From HRBIN12 sp964447335 (GTDB lineage Bacteria; Actinomycetota; UBA4738; HRBIN12), in NCBI GenBank assembly GCA_964447335.1, contig CAYUSA010000068.1:1-15117 (forward strand): a stretch of DNA of 15,117 bases, read 5' to 3'. The translations under genes were made by a program, and so were the position numbers. A model generated the notes under the pieces. It searched no databases, was not told where the DNA came from, and worked only from the letters and a program-made list of their open reading frames with translations. This document shows positions 7,880-13,919 of this stretch, one piece after another (the stretch's first letter is position 1; each line of letters starts with the position of its first letter).

Positions 7880-8203
7880 ATGCCGTTCAAAGATCCCGAG
7901 GCCCGGCGACGCTACGACCGGGAGCGGAAGCGGCGCCTTCGGTCTCAGCCCGCCGAGGTGACGCTGCTGCGCGCCGCGCCCGAGCGACTCCGCGTGGCCG
8001 AGGACGTGGAGGCGATCTTGTCCCACGCCGTCGCACTTGCGATGGGCGACCCTAAGGCCCGCGGGGTGGAGCGAGCCCGCACCCTCGGGTACCTGTGCTC
8101 GATCGCGCTTCGCCTGATCGAGGCCCATGAGCTCCAGGCTCGGCTCGAGGCGCTTGAGGAGGTGCTCGGAATCACGAGCCGGGGCGGCCGTCGCGCCGGC
8201 TGA
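7880..8203 (+). CDS. Small basic phage-type protein (107 residues)
   Basis: The N-terminus PFKDPEARRRYDRERKRRLR is strongly basic and belongs to a pattern (xKDPExRRxYxRE...) often seen at the start of small phage and mobile-element proteins with presumed nucleic-acid-binding roles. The rest is a helical segment of about 75 residues (VAEDVEAILSHAVALAMGD, then ALRLIEAHELQARLEALEE, possibly a short coiled coil). AGGGAGGAG precedes the ATG at good distance. It follows the 186-residue protein by 12 bp, indicating a two-gene operon. No enzymatic motif is visible. A DNA-binding or accessory packaging role is inference. Confidence 0.7.
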   Translation: MPFKDPEARRRYDRERKRRLRSQPAEVTLLRAAPERLRVAEDVEAILSHAVALAMGDPKARGVERARTLGYLCSIALRLIEAHELQARLEALEEVLGITSRGGRRAG

Positions 8204-8977
8204 GGTGATCTCAGTCTCCAGACTTCGCCCCCGGTCGGCCCCAGGGAGGCGCGACGCGGCGCCAACGGCTTCGTGGTCGGCATCCCGCCGCGCCAGGCCA
8301 AGATGGCCCCGAGAAGCTCCAGACCGGCAGGACGCGACCGCAGGCCAACCGGCCAGCGACCCTCCCCTTCGCCCCAGAGGTTAGCGGCGGCGGAGCGACA
8401 TCTACCTGCAAGCTCGGCATCAGGTCCGACCAGGGGCCCGTCGGCTCACCGCCCGTCGTGCGCCGCGCCCCCTTCGTGGTTCCTGCCCGCACGACCGCCC
8501 TGCTCTTCTTCCCGGCAGCTCTCCGCCGTCCCGACCGCCGCTCTTGCCCGAGGCCAAGCTCGGCCAGCCACGCTTCATGGCTCAAGCACCTCGAGCTGCA
8601 TCGCCTCCCGGTCCTCGATCCTTCCGATCTCCTCCAACCCCCTGCTCTAGGGGAGTGCCCGCCTGGGCCCGAGCGCCTCCTGCGTGACCAAGACACCCCC
8701 AAACGCCCCGAAACCGGGCCCTAGCGGCCCGAAACGTGGCCGTTGCGATGCTTCCCAGGCACGGGGCGTGGGTACGCGATCGGGGCCAAATGGCACCTGA
8801 GCAGCGAGGGCGACATTTTCTTCGCTCCGGGGGCGTTCTCGTTCGAGGCTCCATTCGGGCCCGCCGGGCAGTCCTCGACCCAAGATCGCTCGCCGGGGCA
8901 AGGCGCCCTTGTGGCGCCAGACGGGGGATCGAGCAGGGCAGCCACGAGCCGAGTCCCGCCTCCCTCGGGCGTCTGCG
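8204..8977. other. 774-bp interval without a supportable gene between convergent genes
   Basis: Several long frames are open on both strands, but none has a Shine-Dalgarno site with a plausible start, a recognisable domain or a protein-like composition. They are Arg/Ser/Pro-rich as expected of random GC-rich frames. Small hairpins are present: CCCCT/AGGGG at 8639-8643/8649-8653, and CGGGCC/GGCCCG at 8715-8720/8726-8731. A plus-strand stretch at about 8743-8900 has somewhat protein-like codons (GYAIGAKWHLSSEGDIFFAP) but no start or known family, and could be a decayed gene. Confidence 0.4.
8715..8731. terminator. Possible bidirectional hairpin between convergent genes
   Basis: CGGGCC (8715-8720) and GGCCCG (8726-8731) form a 6-bp GC stem around CTAGC, flanked by AAAC and GAAAC. 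It lies between plus-strand genes ending at 8203 and the HNH gene ending at 8978 on the minus strand, a fitting place for termination, but the stem is short and there is no T-tract. Confidence 0.3.
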
Positions 8978-9631
8978 TCACACCCAGGTCCACCGGGTCC
9001 TGTTCACGATCCGAGAGACCATCGACCGGGAGATGCCGTACTCGGCCGCGAGCCGAGACTGCGGCTCACCGGCCGCGCGCTCGCGGATGGCCTCGACGTC
9101 TTCCTCCCCGAGCTTCCCGACGTTCGATTGGCCCCAGGGCTCGAGATGGTGGGGGTTCACGCACCGGCGGTTCCCGCACGTGTGATGGAGCGGGGCGAAA
9201 GGGTCGCGGAGCCGGCGGCCGCTGTAGCGCTCGAAGGCAAGGCGGTGGGCGTAGCGCACCCGCCCCTCGACGAAGAGCACCCCGTAGCCGGCGGCGTTCC
9301 TTGCCCCCGTCCACTCCCAGCACCCCCCGGGCCTCTCATCGACCTTCTTCCAGAACCGGGGCTCCCAGGGCGCCTCATCCGCCTCCACCAGATGCCTCGG
9401 GTTGCAGCACGCCCGGTTGCCGCAGGTGTGCCGGAGGATGCCGAAGCTCAGGTACCCGTGCCGCAGGGCGTAGGCGACGCGGTGAGCGGCGTGGCCGCCG
9501 AGGCGATCGGCGAACCGCCCGTAGCCGTCGCCGTCCCGAGGGCCGCGCCACGGCCAGCAGCGCTCGGATCGTCCTCGCTCGACCCCCGACCAAAACGCCT
9601 CCTCGTCCCAGATGCGAGGTGCGGGTCTCAT
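8978..9631 (-). CDS. HNH endonuclease with two tandem HNH domains and a C-terminal helix-turn-helix
   Basis: 217 residues. Two homologous HNH_3-type units lie in tandem. Unit 1 (about 10-82) has CWPWRG, AHRVAY (H50) and HTCGNRACCNPRHL (69-81). Unit 2 (about 90-163) has CWEWTG, AHRLAF (H129) and HTCGNRRCVNPHHL (150-163). Both keep the His of the catalytic AHR motif and the zinc-binding Cys/His pattern. The tail (about 173-212, EEDVEAIRERAAG...LAAEYGISRSMVSRIVNRTRW) is a helix-turn-helix typical of DNA-binding ends of phage HNH proteins. Such enzymes nick or cut DNA, as homing endonucleases or as partners of the terminase. No Shine-Dalgarno site precedes the ATG, and TACAAT ends nine bases before it, so the mRNA may be leaderless. 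It is transcribed opposite to its neighbours. Confidence 0.87.
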   Translation of the reverse strand: MRPAPRIWDEEAFWSGVERGRSERCWPWRGPRDGDGYGRFADRLGGHAAHRVAYALRHGYLSFGILRHTCGNRACCNPRHLVEADEAPWEPRFWKKVDERPGGCWEWTGARNAAGYGVLFVEGRVRYAHRLAFERYSGRRLRDPFAPLHHTCGNRRCVNPHHLEPWGQSNVGKLGEEDVEAIRERAAGEPQSRLAAEYGISRSMVSRIVNRTRWTWV

Positions 9632-10019
9632 CAGGAGACCATTGTATCGGTCAATACCCTCTGACCAGGGAGATTGCCACCGAAGCGGACGTCCCGACGC
9701 GGGTCTGCCGATACGATGAGAGCAGCAAAGAACAACGGCTGAGCTCGCCCGCCGTGGGGCGGACCGATCCGGTCGTTCTTCTACCCACCCGGTGACCGCG
9801 CGGGCCTGAGGCGGCCCCGCTCACGGTCCGACCCCCGAGATGATCCTCGGGGGTCTTCGGCTTCGGGGTCGATGCTCATCGGGCTCGAAACCGGCCCCGA
9901 AGGCCTCCGACCCCGCCCGAATCGATCTTCGCGTTGCCCTCGTGACTCGGCCAGCCGCTCCGCCGTGCCCTGGACGCACGGCGGGGCCGCGGCCACCACG
10001 CCTAAGAGAGGAGCCAGCC
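9632..10019. promoter_or_regulatory. Divergent intergenic region with paired -10-like elements and a structured leader
   Basis: The inverted repeat GTATCGG (9644-9650) / CCGATAC (9708-9714) contains GATACAAT on the minus strand, facing the HNH gene, and GATACGAT on the plus strand (9710-9717), facing the methyltransferase. These are mirror-image -10-like elements about 60 bp apart. No good -35 hexamers are seen. From 9718 to the methyltransferase ATG at 10020 is a leader of about 300 nt with hairpins and no gene. I do not recognise a riboswitch class. Confidence 0.35.
9830..9855 (+). terminator. Hairpin in the leader of the methyltransferase gene (attenuator or terminator)
   Basis: GACCCCCGAG (9830-9839) pairs perfectly with CTCGGGGGTC (9846-9855) around a 6-nt loop, followed by TTCGGCTTC. 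It lies 165 bp before the methyltransferase start with no gene between, so it could attenuate transcription from the upstream promoter. Confidence 0.55.
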
Positions 10020-11222
10020 ATGGCTGTTCGCGACCGCATCCTCGAGCTTCGACGCGTGCGAGCACGCGAGCTCATCGCTCATCCTCGCAACTGGCGCCGC
10101 CATCCCGATGCCCAGCGGAGCGCGCTCGCCGAGCTGCTTGACCGGGTCGGCTACGCCGACGCCTGCATCGCGAGGCAGAGCCCACAAGGGCTGGTGCTGA
10201 TCGATGGGCACCTTCGCCGTGACCTTGACGACGAGGCCGAGCTGCCGGTCCTGGTCCTGGATCTGACCGAAGAGGAGGCCGAGCTCGTCCTCGCGAGCCT
10301 CGATCCGCTCGCCGCGATGGCGATCCCCGACGAGCAGGCGCTCGCGGAGCTGCTTGCATCCGTGCGGCTTCCCGACGGGCTGCTGGAGGAGCTGTCGCGC
10401 TCGCTCGGACCCACGCCCACGCGCGGACGCACCGATCCCGATCTGATCCCGCGCCGCCGAGCCAAGGGCCGTGTTCGGGGCGGCGAGCTCTGGGCGCTCG
10501 GGGATCACCTGTTGCTGTGTGGGGACGCCCGGGACGCGTCCTCGCTCGCGCGCCTCATGGGGAGCGAGCGGGCACGGCTCTGCTGGACGGATCCGCCCTA
10601 CGGCGTGAGCTATGTGGGCAAGACCCCCGAGGGGCTCACGATCGAAGGCGATGAGGCGACCGGATTGGCCGAGCTGTTGCGCCGCGCCTTCGCGGCCGCC
10701 GATGCGGTGCTCGCGCCGGGGGCTCGGGTGTACGTGTGCGCTCCGGCGGGGCCGGGATCGCTCGCGTTTGGCCAGGCCTTCGTTGCCGCCGGCTGGCGGC
10801 ATCACGAGACGCTGGTCTGGGTCAAGAACTCGGCCGTGCTCGGCCACGCCGACTATCACTACCGGCATGAGCCGATCCTGTACGGCTACAAGAGTGGACC
10901 CGGACGGTGGGGACGCGGAGGACGAGGCTGGTACGGCGGAAACGACCAGGACTCGGTGCTCGAGGTCCCGCGCCCGGTCGCCTCGCCGGATCATCCGACC
11001 GCCAAGCCGACGGAGCTCATCCGCCGCTGCCTTTCGAACAGCTGCAGGCGCGGCGACGTGGTGCTCGACCCGTTCGCGGGATCGGGAACGACCCTCATCG
11101 CGTGTGAGGAGCTCGGAAGGCGGGCGCGTGTGGTCGAGATCGATCCGGCCTATGCGGACGTGATCGTGCGCCGCTACGAGGCCTTCACGGGCGCCAAGGG
11201 ACGACGGATCGATGAGCCATGA
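10020..11222 (+). CDS. ParB-like domain fused to beta-class DNA (adenine-N6/cytosine-N4) methyltransferase
   Basis: 400 residues. The N-terminal about 130 residues form a ParB/sulfiredoxin-like nuclease-fold domain (RARELIAHPRNWRRHPDAQ and the box IDGHLRRDL at 61-69). The C-terminal part is an amino-methyltransferase: motif IV DPPYGV (D191-Y194), then HPTAKPTELIRRCL (motif X region), then motif I DPFAGSGTT (D350-T358). The IV-before-I order defines the beta class. It transfers a methyl group from S-adenosylmethionine to A or C in DNA. This fusion is common in actinophages and Gram-positive prophages, where it protects phage DNA from restriction or acts before packaging. AGAGAGGAG at 10005-10013 supports the ATG at 10020. 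No restriction endonuclease is adjacent. The small terminase gene overlaps its end by 11 bp, so the two are cotranscribed. Confidence 0.92.
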   Translation: MAVRDRILELRRVRARELIAHPRNWRRHPDAQRSALAELLDRVGYADACIARQSPQGLVLIDGHLRRDLDDEAELPVLVLDLTEEEAELVLASLDPLAAMAIPDEQALAELLASVRLPDGLLEELSRSLGPTPTRGRTDPDLIPRRRAKGRVRGGELWALGDHLLLCGDARDASSLARLMGSERARLCWTDPPYGVSYVGKTPEGLTIEGDEATGLAELLRRAFAAADAVLAPGARVYVCAPAGPGSLAFGQAFVAAGWRHHETLVWVKNSAVLGHADYHYRHEPILYGYKSGPGRWGRGGRGWYGGNDQDSVLEVPRPVASPDHPTAKPTELIRRCLSNSCRRGDVVLDPFAGSGTTLIACEELGRRARVVEIDPAYADVIVRRYEAFTGAKGRRIDEP

Positions 11223-11562
11223 GGAGGCGCCCGTTCGGAGAGGCCGCCCACCGCGGCCTCCCAGGCACCTTGGCTCCGACGCGCAGCGGTACTGGCGATC
11301 CCAGGTCGGCGAGCTGTGGGCTCGGGAGGACCTTTCGCTCCTTCGACGAGACCTGCTCGCGCGCTACTGCGAGATGGCGGTGATCGCCGACGAGGCGATG
11401 CGATGGCTCGCTCCCGGAGTCTTGCTTCGGAAAGGCCGGGGCGACGTCCGGGACGACGTCGGAGGCCGCGTGGTCACCAACCCGGCCTGGCGCATCTACC
11501 GCGACGCCGTGAAGGCGCAACTTGAGCTCGCCCGAGAGCTCGGGTTTCGCACTCGCGCGTGA
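11212..11562 (+). CDS. Phage terminase small subunit, P27 family
   Basis: 116 residues with the P27-type layout: a proline/arginine-rich start (RRGRPPRPPRHLGSDAQRYW), then helices LWAREDLSLLRRDLLARYCEMAVIADEAMRWL and a C-terminal NPAWRIYRDAVKAQLELARELGF, which is the NP-x-x-x-x motif of the family. The small terminase recognises phage DNA and delivers it to the large-subunit motor. The ATG at 11212 overlaps the methyltransferase stop by 11 bp, and AAGGG lies about 11 bases upstream. In complete phages the large terminase follows at once; here a hairpin and a truncated cupin gene follow instead. The packaging module is therefore cut after this gene, or the element is a satellite relying on a helper. 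Confidence 0.82.
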   Translation: MSHEEAPVRRGRPPRPPRHLGSDAQRYWRSQVGELWAREDLSLLRRDLLARYCEMAVIADEAMRWLAPGVLLRKGRGDVRDDVGGRVVTNPAWRIYRDAVKAQLELARELGFRTRA

Positions 11563-11564
11563 AC

Positions 11565-11581
11565 CCGCCGATCACCGGCGG
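11565..11581 (+). terminator. Short hairpin immediately after the small terminase gene
   Basis: CCGCCG (11565-11570) pairs with CGGCGG (11576-11581) around ATCAC, two bases after the stop codon. The stem is only 6 bp and no T-tract follows. It also lies at the 3' end of the minus-strand cupin remnant, so it could act for both strands. Confidence 0.45.
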
Positions 11582-11601
11582 CGAGTCGGTCGCAGACGGC
11601 C

Positions 11602-11838
11602 TCACGCCGGGGTGGTCGGGCGATCACTTAGATCCCCGGCGTCGTAGAGCTCATCGAGACTGAACGCCGGCGTCGCGGCCGAGACATACACAAGCGCTCC
11701 GTCGCCGGTGTTCGAGATCGCGCGCGGTTCGTTCGCTGGGATGTAGACGAGGTCTCCCTCGCCGACCTCGGCCTTCTCGTCCCCCACGCGTATCCGTCCC
11801 GCATCGCGGATGATCACGTACACCTGTTGTGGCTCGGA
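11602..11838 (-). pseudogene. Cupin-domain protein, 5'-truncated remnant
   Basis: The minus-strand frame reads QQVYVIIRDAGRIRVGDE, then AEVGEGDLVYIPANEPRAIS and NTGDGALVYVSAATPAF, the second half of a small cupin_2 beta-barrel protein (family pattern: QVYVVLxGxGRMRVGDE...GDLVYIPPNEPH). The domain's first half, with the metal-binding HxH motif, is missing: an in-frame TGA lies at 11841-11839 and unrelated sequence begins a few bases further. In another frame CACCTTGATCCGAGC (complement of 11838-11852) could be the residue of an HLHPS-like motif, suggesting a small frameshift plus a breakpoint near 11852. The remaining 73-78 residues would not fold as a complete cupin. A GTG at 11823 could start a peptide, but function is unlikely. 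This looks like a chromosomal gene broken by rearrangement or insertion of the neighbouring SIR2 segment. Confidence 0.65.
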
Positions 11839-11923
11839 TCAAGGTGCTATTAGGACGCCGAGCGGCGAAGGGCTCGGCCTGGCCGGTCCCAGCTCGCCTG
11901 GGGCGGCTCTCGGGCGAACGATC

Positions 11924-12991
11924 GTGTTCTTGGTGATCTTCGGGGCAGGGGCCTCCCATGACTCCGTGCCGGAGGCGAGCCGGACGGTGCCACCGGACCT
12001 TCCCCTCCGCCCGCCCCTCGCCAAGGATCTGTTCGACCCGATCCGGCAACCGTTTGTTGAGGCGGCCTACGAGTATCACGAAGGGGCAGGGCTCATCGGG
12101 GAGATCCGTTCGCTGGTCCGGTTCGGCACTGGCGTGGAGATCGCCCTCGAGCGCTATGTCGAGGACGCAGGCAGGGGCGACCCCGAGACGATTCGAGGCC
12201 TTCTCGCGGTCAGGTACTACATCGTTCGGGTGATCAACGAATGCGCTCAGGAATGGTCCAGGCGTCACGGGAATGTGACGAACTACCGGATTCTCTTCAA
12301 CCAGCTCGAGCGCTGGAGGCGCAAGAACGACGACAAGGGATTGCTTGTCACCTTCAACTACGACTGGCTCCTTGAGGCCGCCCTCAGATCCTCAGGACGC
12401 CAGCTCAACGACATCCGGGACTACGTTTCACGAGATGACTACCGATTGATCAAGCCACACGGATCAACGAGCTGGTTTCGCGGTGTTGACACCGAGGTGA
12501 GTGGCGGCGAGCACGCGCTCATCGACATCGCTCCATCCCTCGACCTGACTGCTGGGCCGATCACCCAGGGACCACCGCCCGGATTCCCGAACGCAGTGCC
12601 CGCGATCGCGATTCCTACTCAGACGAAGAGCACTTTCGAGTGCCCGCCTGAGCACCTTGTCGCGCTTGAAGAGTGGCTTCCCGAGGTCGACCGAATCCTC
12701 GTCATTGGTTGGCGAGCCCAGGAGCGGCATTTCCTCGAACTCTGCGAGAAGCATCTGGCAGAGAAGGCCGGTGTAGAGTGCTTGGTCGTTGCCGGCTCGC
12801 AGGACGGCGCGGAGGCGACCGTCTCGGAGCTGCAGCACGTACTACCGAAGGCATGTCTTCATCCCAGCGCTGCTGCAGGCTTCTCCGCTTTCGTGGACTC
12901 CGACGACCCGGTGACCGTTTGGCTTGAGCGACGCCTGCATAGCCGGATCGAGCGAGACGATCCTGATCACCGAACGGTCCGCGGAGTATGA
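11924..12991 (+). CDS. Stand-alone SIR2-like domain protein, probable NAD+-consuming defence effector
   Basis: 355 residues from a GTG start. Motifs in SIR2-family order: the nucleotide-binding loop GAGAS (7-11), VTFNYDWL with N145-Y146-D147 (matching the catalytic Asn motif), KPHGS with the catalytic His equivalent H179, and LVIGWRAQERHF (259-270), the position of the late Rossmann glycine motif. The start is chosen because family members place GAGAS within about ten residues of the N-terminus. A longer in-frame ATG at 11810 would overlap the cupin remnant and add an Ala/Gly/Pro-rich tail of no known type. No clear Shine-Dalgarno site precedes the GTG. Bacterial SIR2-like proteins of this kind often deplete NAD+ on phage infection (as in Thoeris ThsA, DSR and SIR2-HerA), but here no partner gene is adjacent. 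Codons are visibly less GC-rich than in neighbouring genes, indicating separate acquisition. NADase activity is inferred. Confidence 0.8.
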   Translation: MFLVIFGAGASHDSVPEASRTVPPDLPLRPPLAKDLFDPIRQPFVEAAYEYHEGAGLIGEIRSLVRFGTGVEIALERYVEDAGRGDPETIRGLLAVRYYIVRVINECAQEWSRRHGNVTNYRILFNQLERWRRKNDDKGLLVTFNYDWLLEAALRSSGRQLNDIRDYVSRDDYRLIKPHGSTSWFRGVDTEVSGGEHALIDIAPSLDLTAGPITQGPPPGFPNAVPAIAIPTQTKSTFECPPEHLVALEEWLPEVDRILVIGWRAQERHFLELCEKHLAEKAGVECLVVAGSQDGAEATVSELQHVLPKACLHPSAAAGFSAFVDSDDPVTVWLERRLHSRIERDDPDHRTVRGV

Positions 12992-13417
12992 GGCCTGACC
13001 CTTTCGAGGACCGTCGCGCCTGCGCACTCGAAGCGCCACGAGGAGAAAAGACGGCGAGCCCTGCCGGGGGCACCTGTCCCGAGCACGCCGCGCAAGGGTC
13101 CACGGTGAGAGAGGGCGTTGGGCTCACCCGGCTTCACAATCACCGTGTGGTTGAGGATCCTCGCAGCTGCTCATCGGCAACGGCCACGCCGTCCCCAAGC
13201 TGACGACGCCGATCACGCCGTTACAGTCCGGGGGCTCAACCCTGATCGATTGGATGCCTCCGACTCTCTCGGTACCAACTTTGGCGCGCTCCCGAGCGGG
13301 ATCCTTGATCAGGGTGGGAGGTGCCGCCGGGTGCTGGCCACGGCCGCGAAAGATGCTCGGAGCCCCGGTACCGAGTCCACGGAGGATGCGGTTCGTCGCT
13401 CCTAGAACAAAGGTGCA
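12992..13417. other. Gene-free interval downstream of the SIR2 gene
   Basis: No convincing gene on either strand. Visible structure: a 15-bp copy of the tRNA acceptor end CCTGCCGGGGGCACC at 13060-13074, and an inverted repeat CACGGTGA (13101-13108) / TCACCGTG (13140-13147) with a 31-nt loop containing GGGCTCACCC. The inverted repeat could terminate the SIR2 transcript. Confidence 0.4.
13060..13074 (+). repeat. 15-bp copy of the tRNA-Arg acceptor end
   Basis: CCTGCCGGGGGCACC is identical to the last T-stem and acceptor bases in both terminal repeats and has the same orientation as the right copy. It lies 68 bp after the SIR2 stop codon. It may be a relic of an att site or a chance GC-rich match. 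Confidence 0.4.
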
Positions 13418-13453
13418 GGCCGCCTCGCGGCCCCGAGGGGGCCCCGACCCCCC
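13418..13453 (-). terminator. Terminator-like hairpins downstream of the integrase operon
   Basis: On the minus strand, just after the stop of the cysteine-containing gene, come a G-run/C-run stem (13448-13453 with 13437-13441) and then GGCCGC/GCGGCC (13432-13427/13423-13418) with a GAG loop. TGCACCTTTGTT follows, giving a modest T-rich tail. This fits the 3' end of the integrase transcript. Confidence 0.5.
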
Positions 13454-13455
13454 GA

Positions 13456-13911
13456 TCACCACTCCGGCGGGTACTCCGGAGGAAGGCCCGGGTTGGGGAT
13501 CCCTCCGGCAAGAAACGGCGGGGAGGAGTAAGACTCCGCCGCCCACCCCGCGTCGTACAGCGGACAGAGCTCGCACTTCGGCCAGGGCCCTGCGGCAAAG
13601 GAAGCCCGGCAGGCACCCAGGCGCCGGAGCCACCCCCGGGCGCACTCGGTCATCGCGAGCACCGGGGTGATGGGCTCGGGGGATCCGGCCACCTCCACCT
13701 CGGTCCCCCTCCACGCCCCCACCAGCTGAAGGAGCCGCCAGGCCCTCCCGTACGGCTCGGGGTCAAAGGCAAGGACGAAGCCGGCCCGAAACACCCCCGG
13801 CGAGGTCTCGGCGAAGGCCGTGGCGTGGCGGCGGGCGTAGGAGACGGCCCGATGAAGAAGAGGGGAAGGGGTGGGACCGAACGTCACCGTGATCTCCACC
13901 TGGGCGGCCAT
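13456..13911 (-). CDS. Hypothetical four-cysteine protein downstream of the integrase
   Basis: 151 residues of unrecognised family. The first half (VEITVTFGPTPSPLLHRAVS, then VFRAGFVLAFDPEPYGRAWRLLQLVGAWRGTEVEVAG) looks like an alpha/beta fold. The second half holds four cysteines, C90, C101, C113 and C116 (pattern C-x10-C-x11-C-x2-C, with KCELCPLYD), a plausible metal-binding cluster, and then a proline-rich tail. Its ATG lies only 8 bp after the integrase stop and has no strong Shine-Dalgarno site, so translation is probably coupled to the integrase. Genes in this position sometimes encode integration/excision helpers, but nothing in the sequence proves that. Codon use and the absence of stops over the length support a real gene. 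Confidence 0.65.
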   Translation of the reverse strand: MAAQVEITVTFGPTPSPLLHRAVSYARRHATAFAETSPGVFRAGFVLAFDPEPYGRAWRLLQLVGAWRGTEVEVAGSPEPITPVLAMTECARGWLRRLGACRASFAAGPWPKCELCPLYDAGWAAESYSSPPFLAGGIPNPGLPPEYPPEW

Positions 13912-13919
13912 GGGGACGT

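Noticed and set aside
8211..8702. 163-codon minus-strand frame as an additional element gene
   Set aside because: Its composition is Arg/Gly/Ser/Pro-dominated, with no recognisable motif and no Shine-Dalgarno site, typical of non-coding GC-rich DNA.
8743..9795. 350-codon plus-strand frame through the HNH region
   Set aside because: Most of it is antisense to the HNH gene with clear HNH motifs, and there is no ribosome binding site. Only the first 50 or so codons look protein-like, too little to call a gene.
10020..11222. Methyltransferase as part of a restriction-modification system
   Set aside because: No restriction endonuclease is adjacent. The ParB fusion and overlap with the small terminase gene fit a phage orphan methyltransferase better; the HNH gene is divergent and of phage type.
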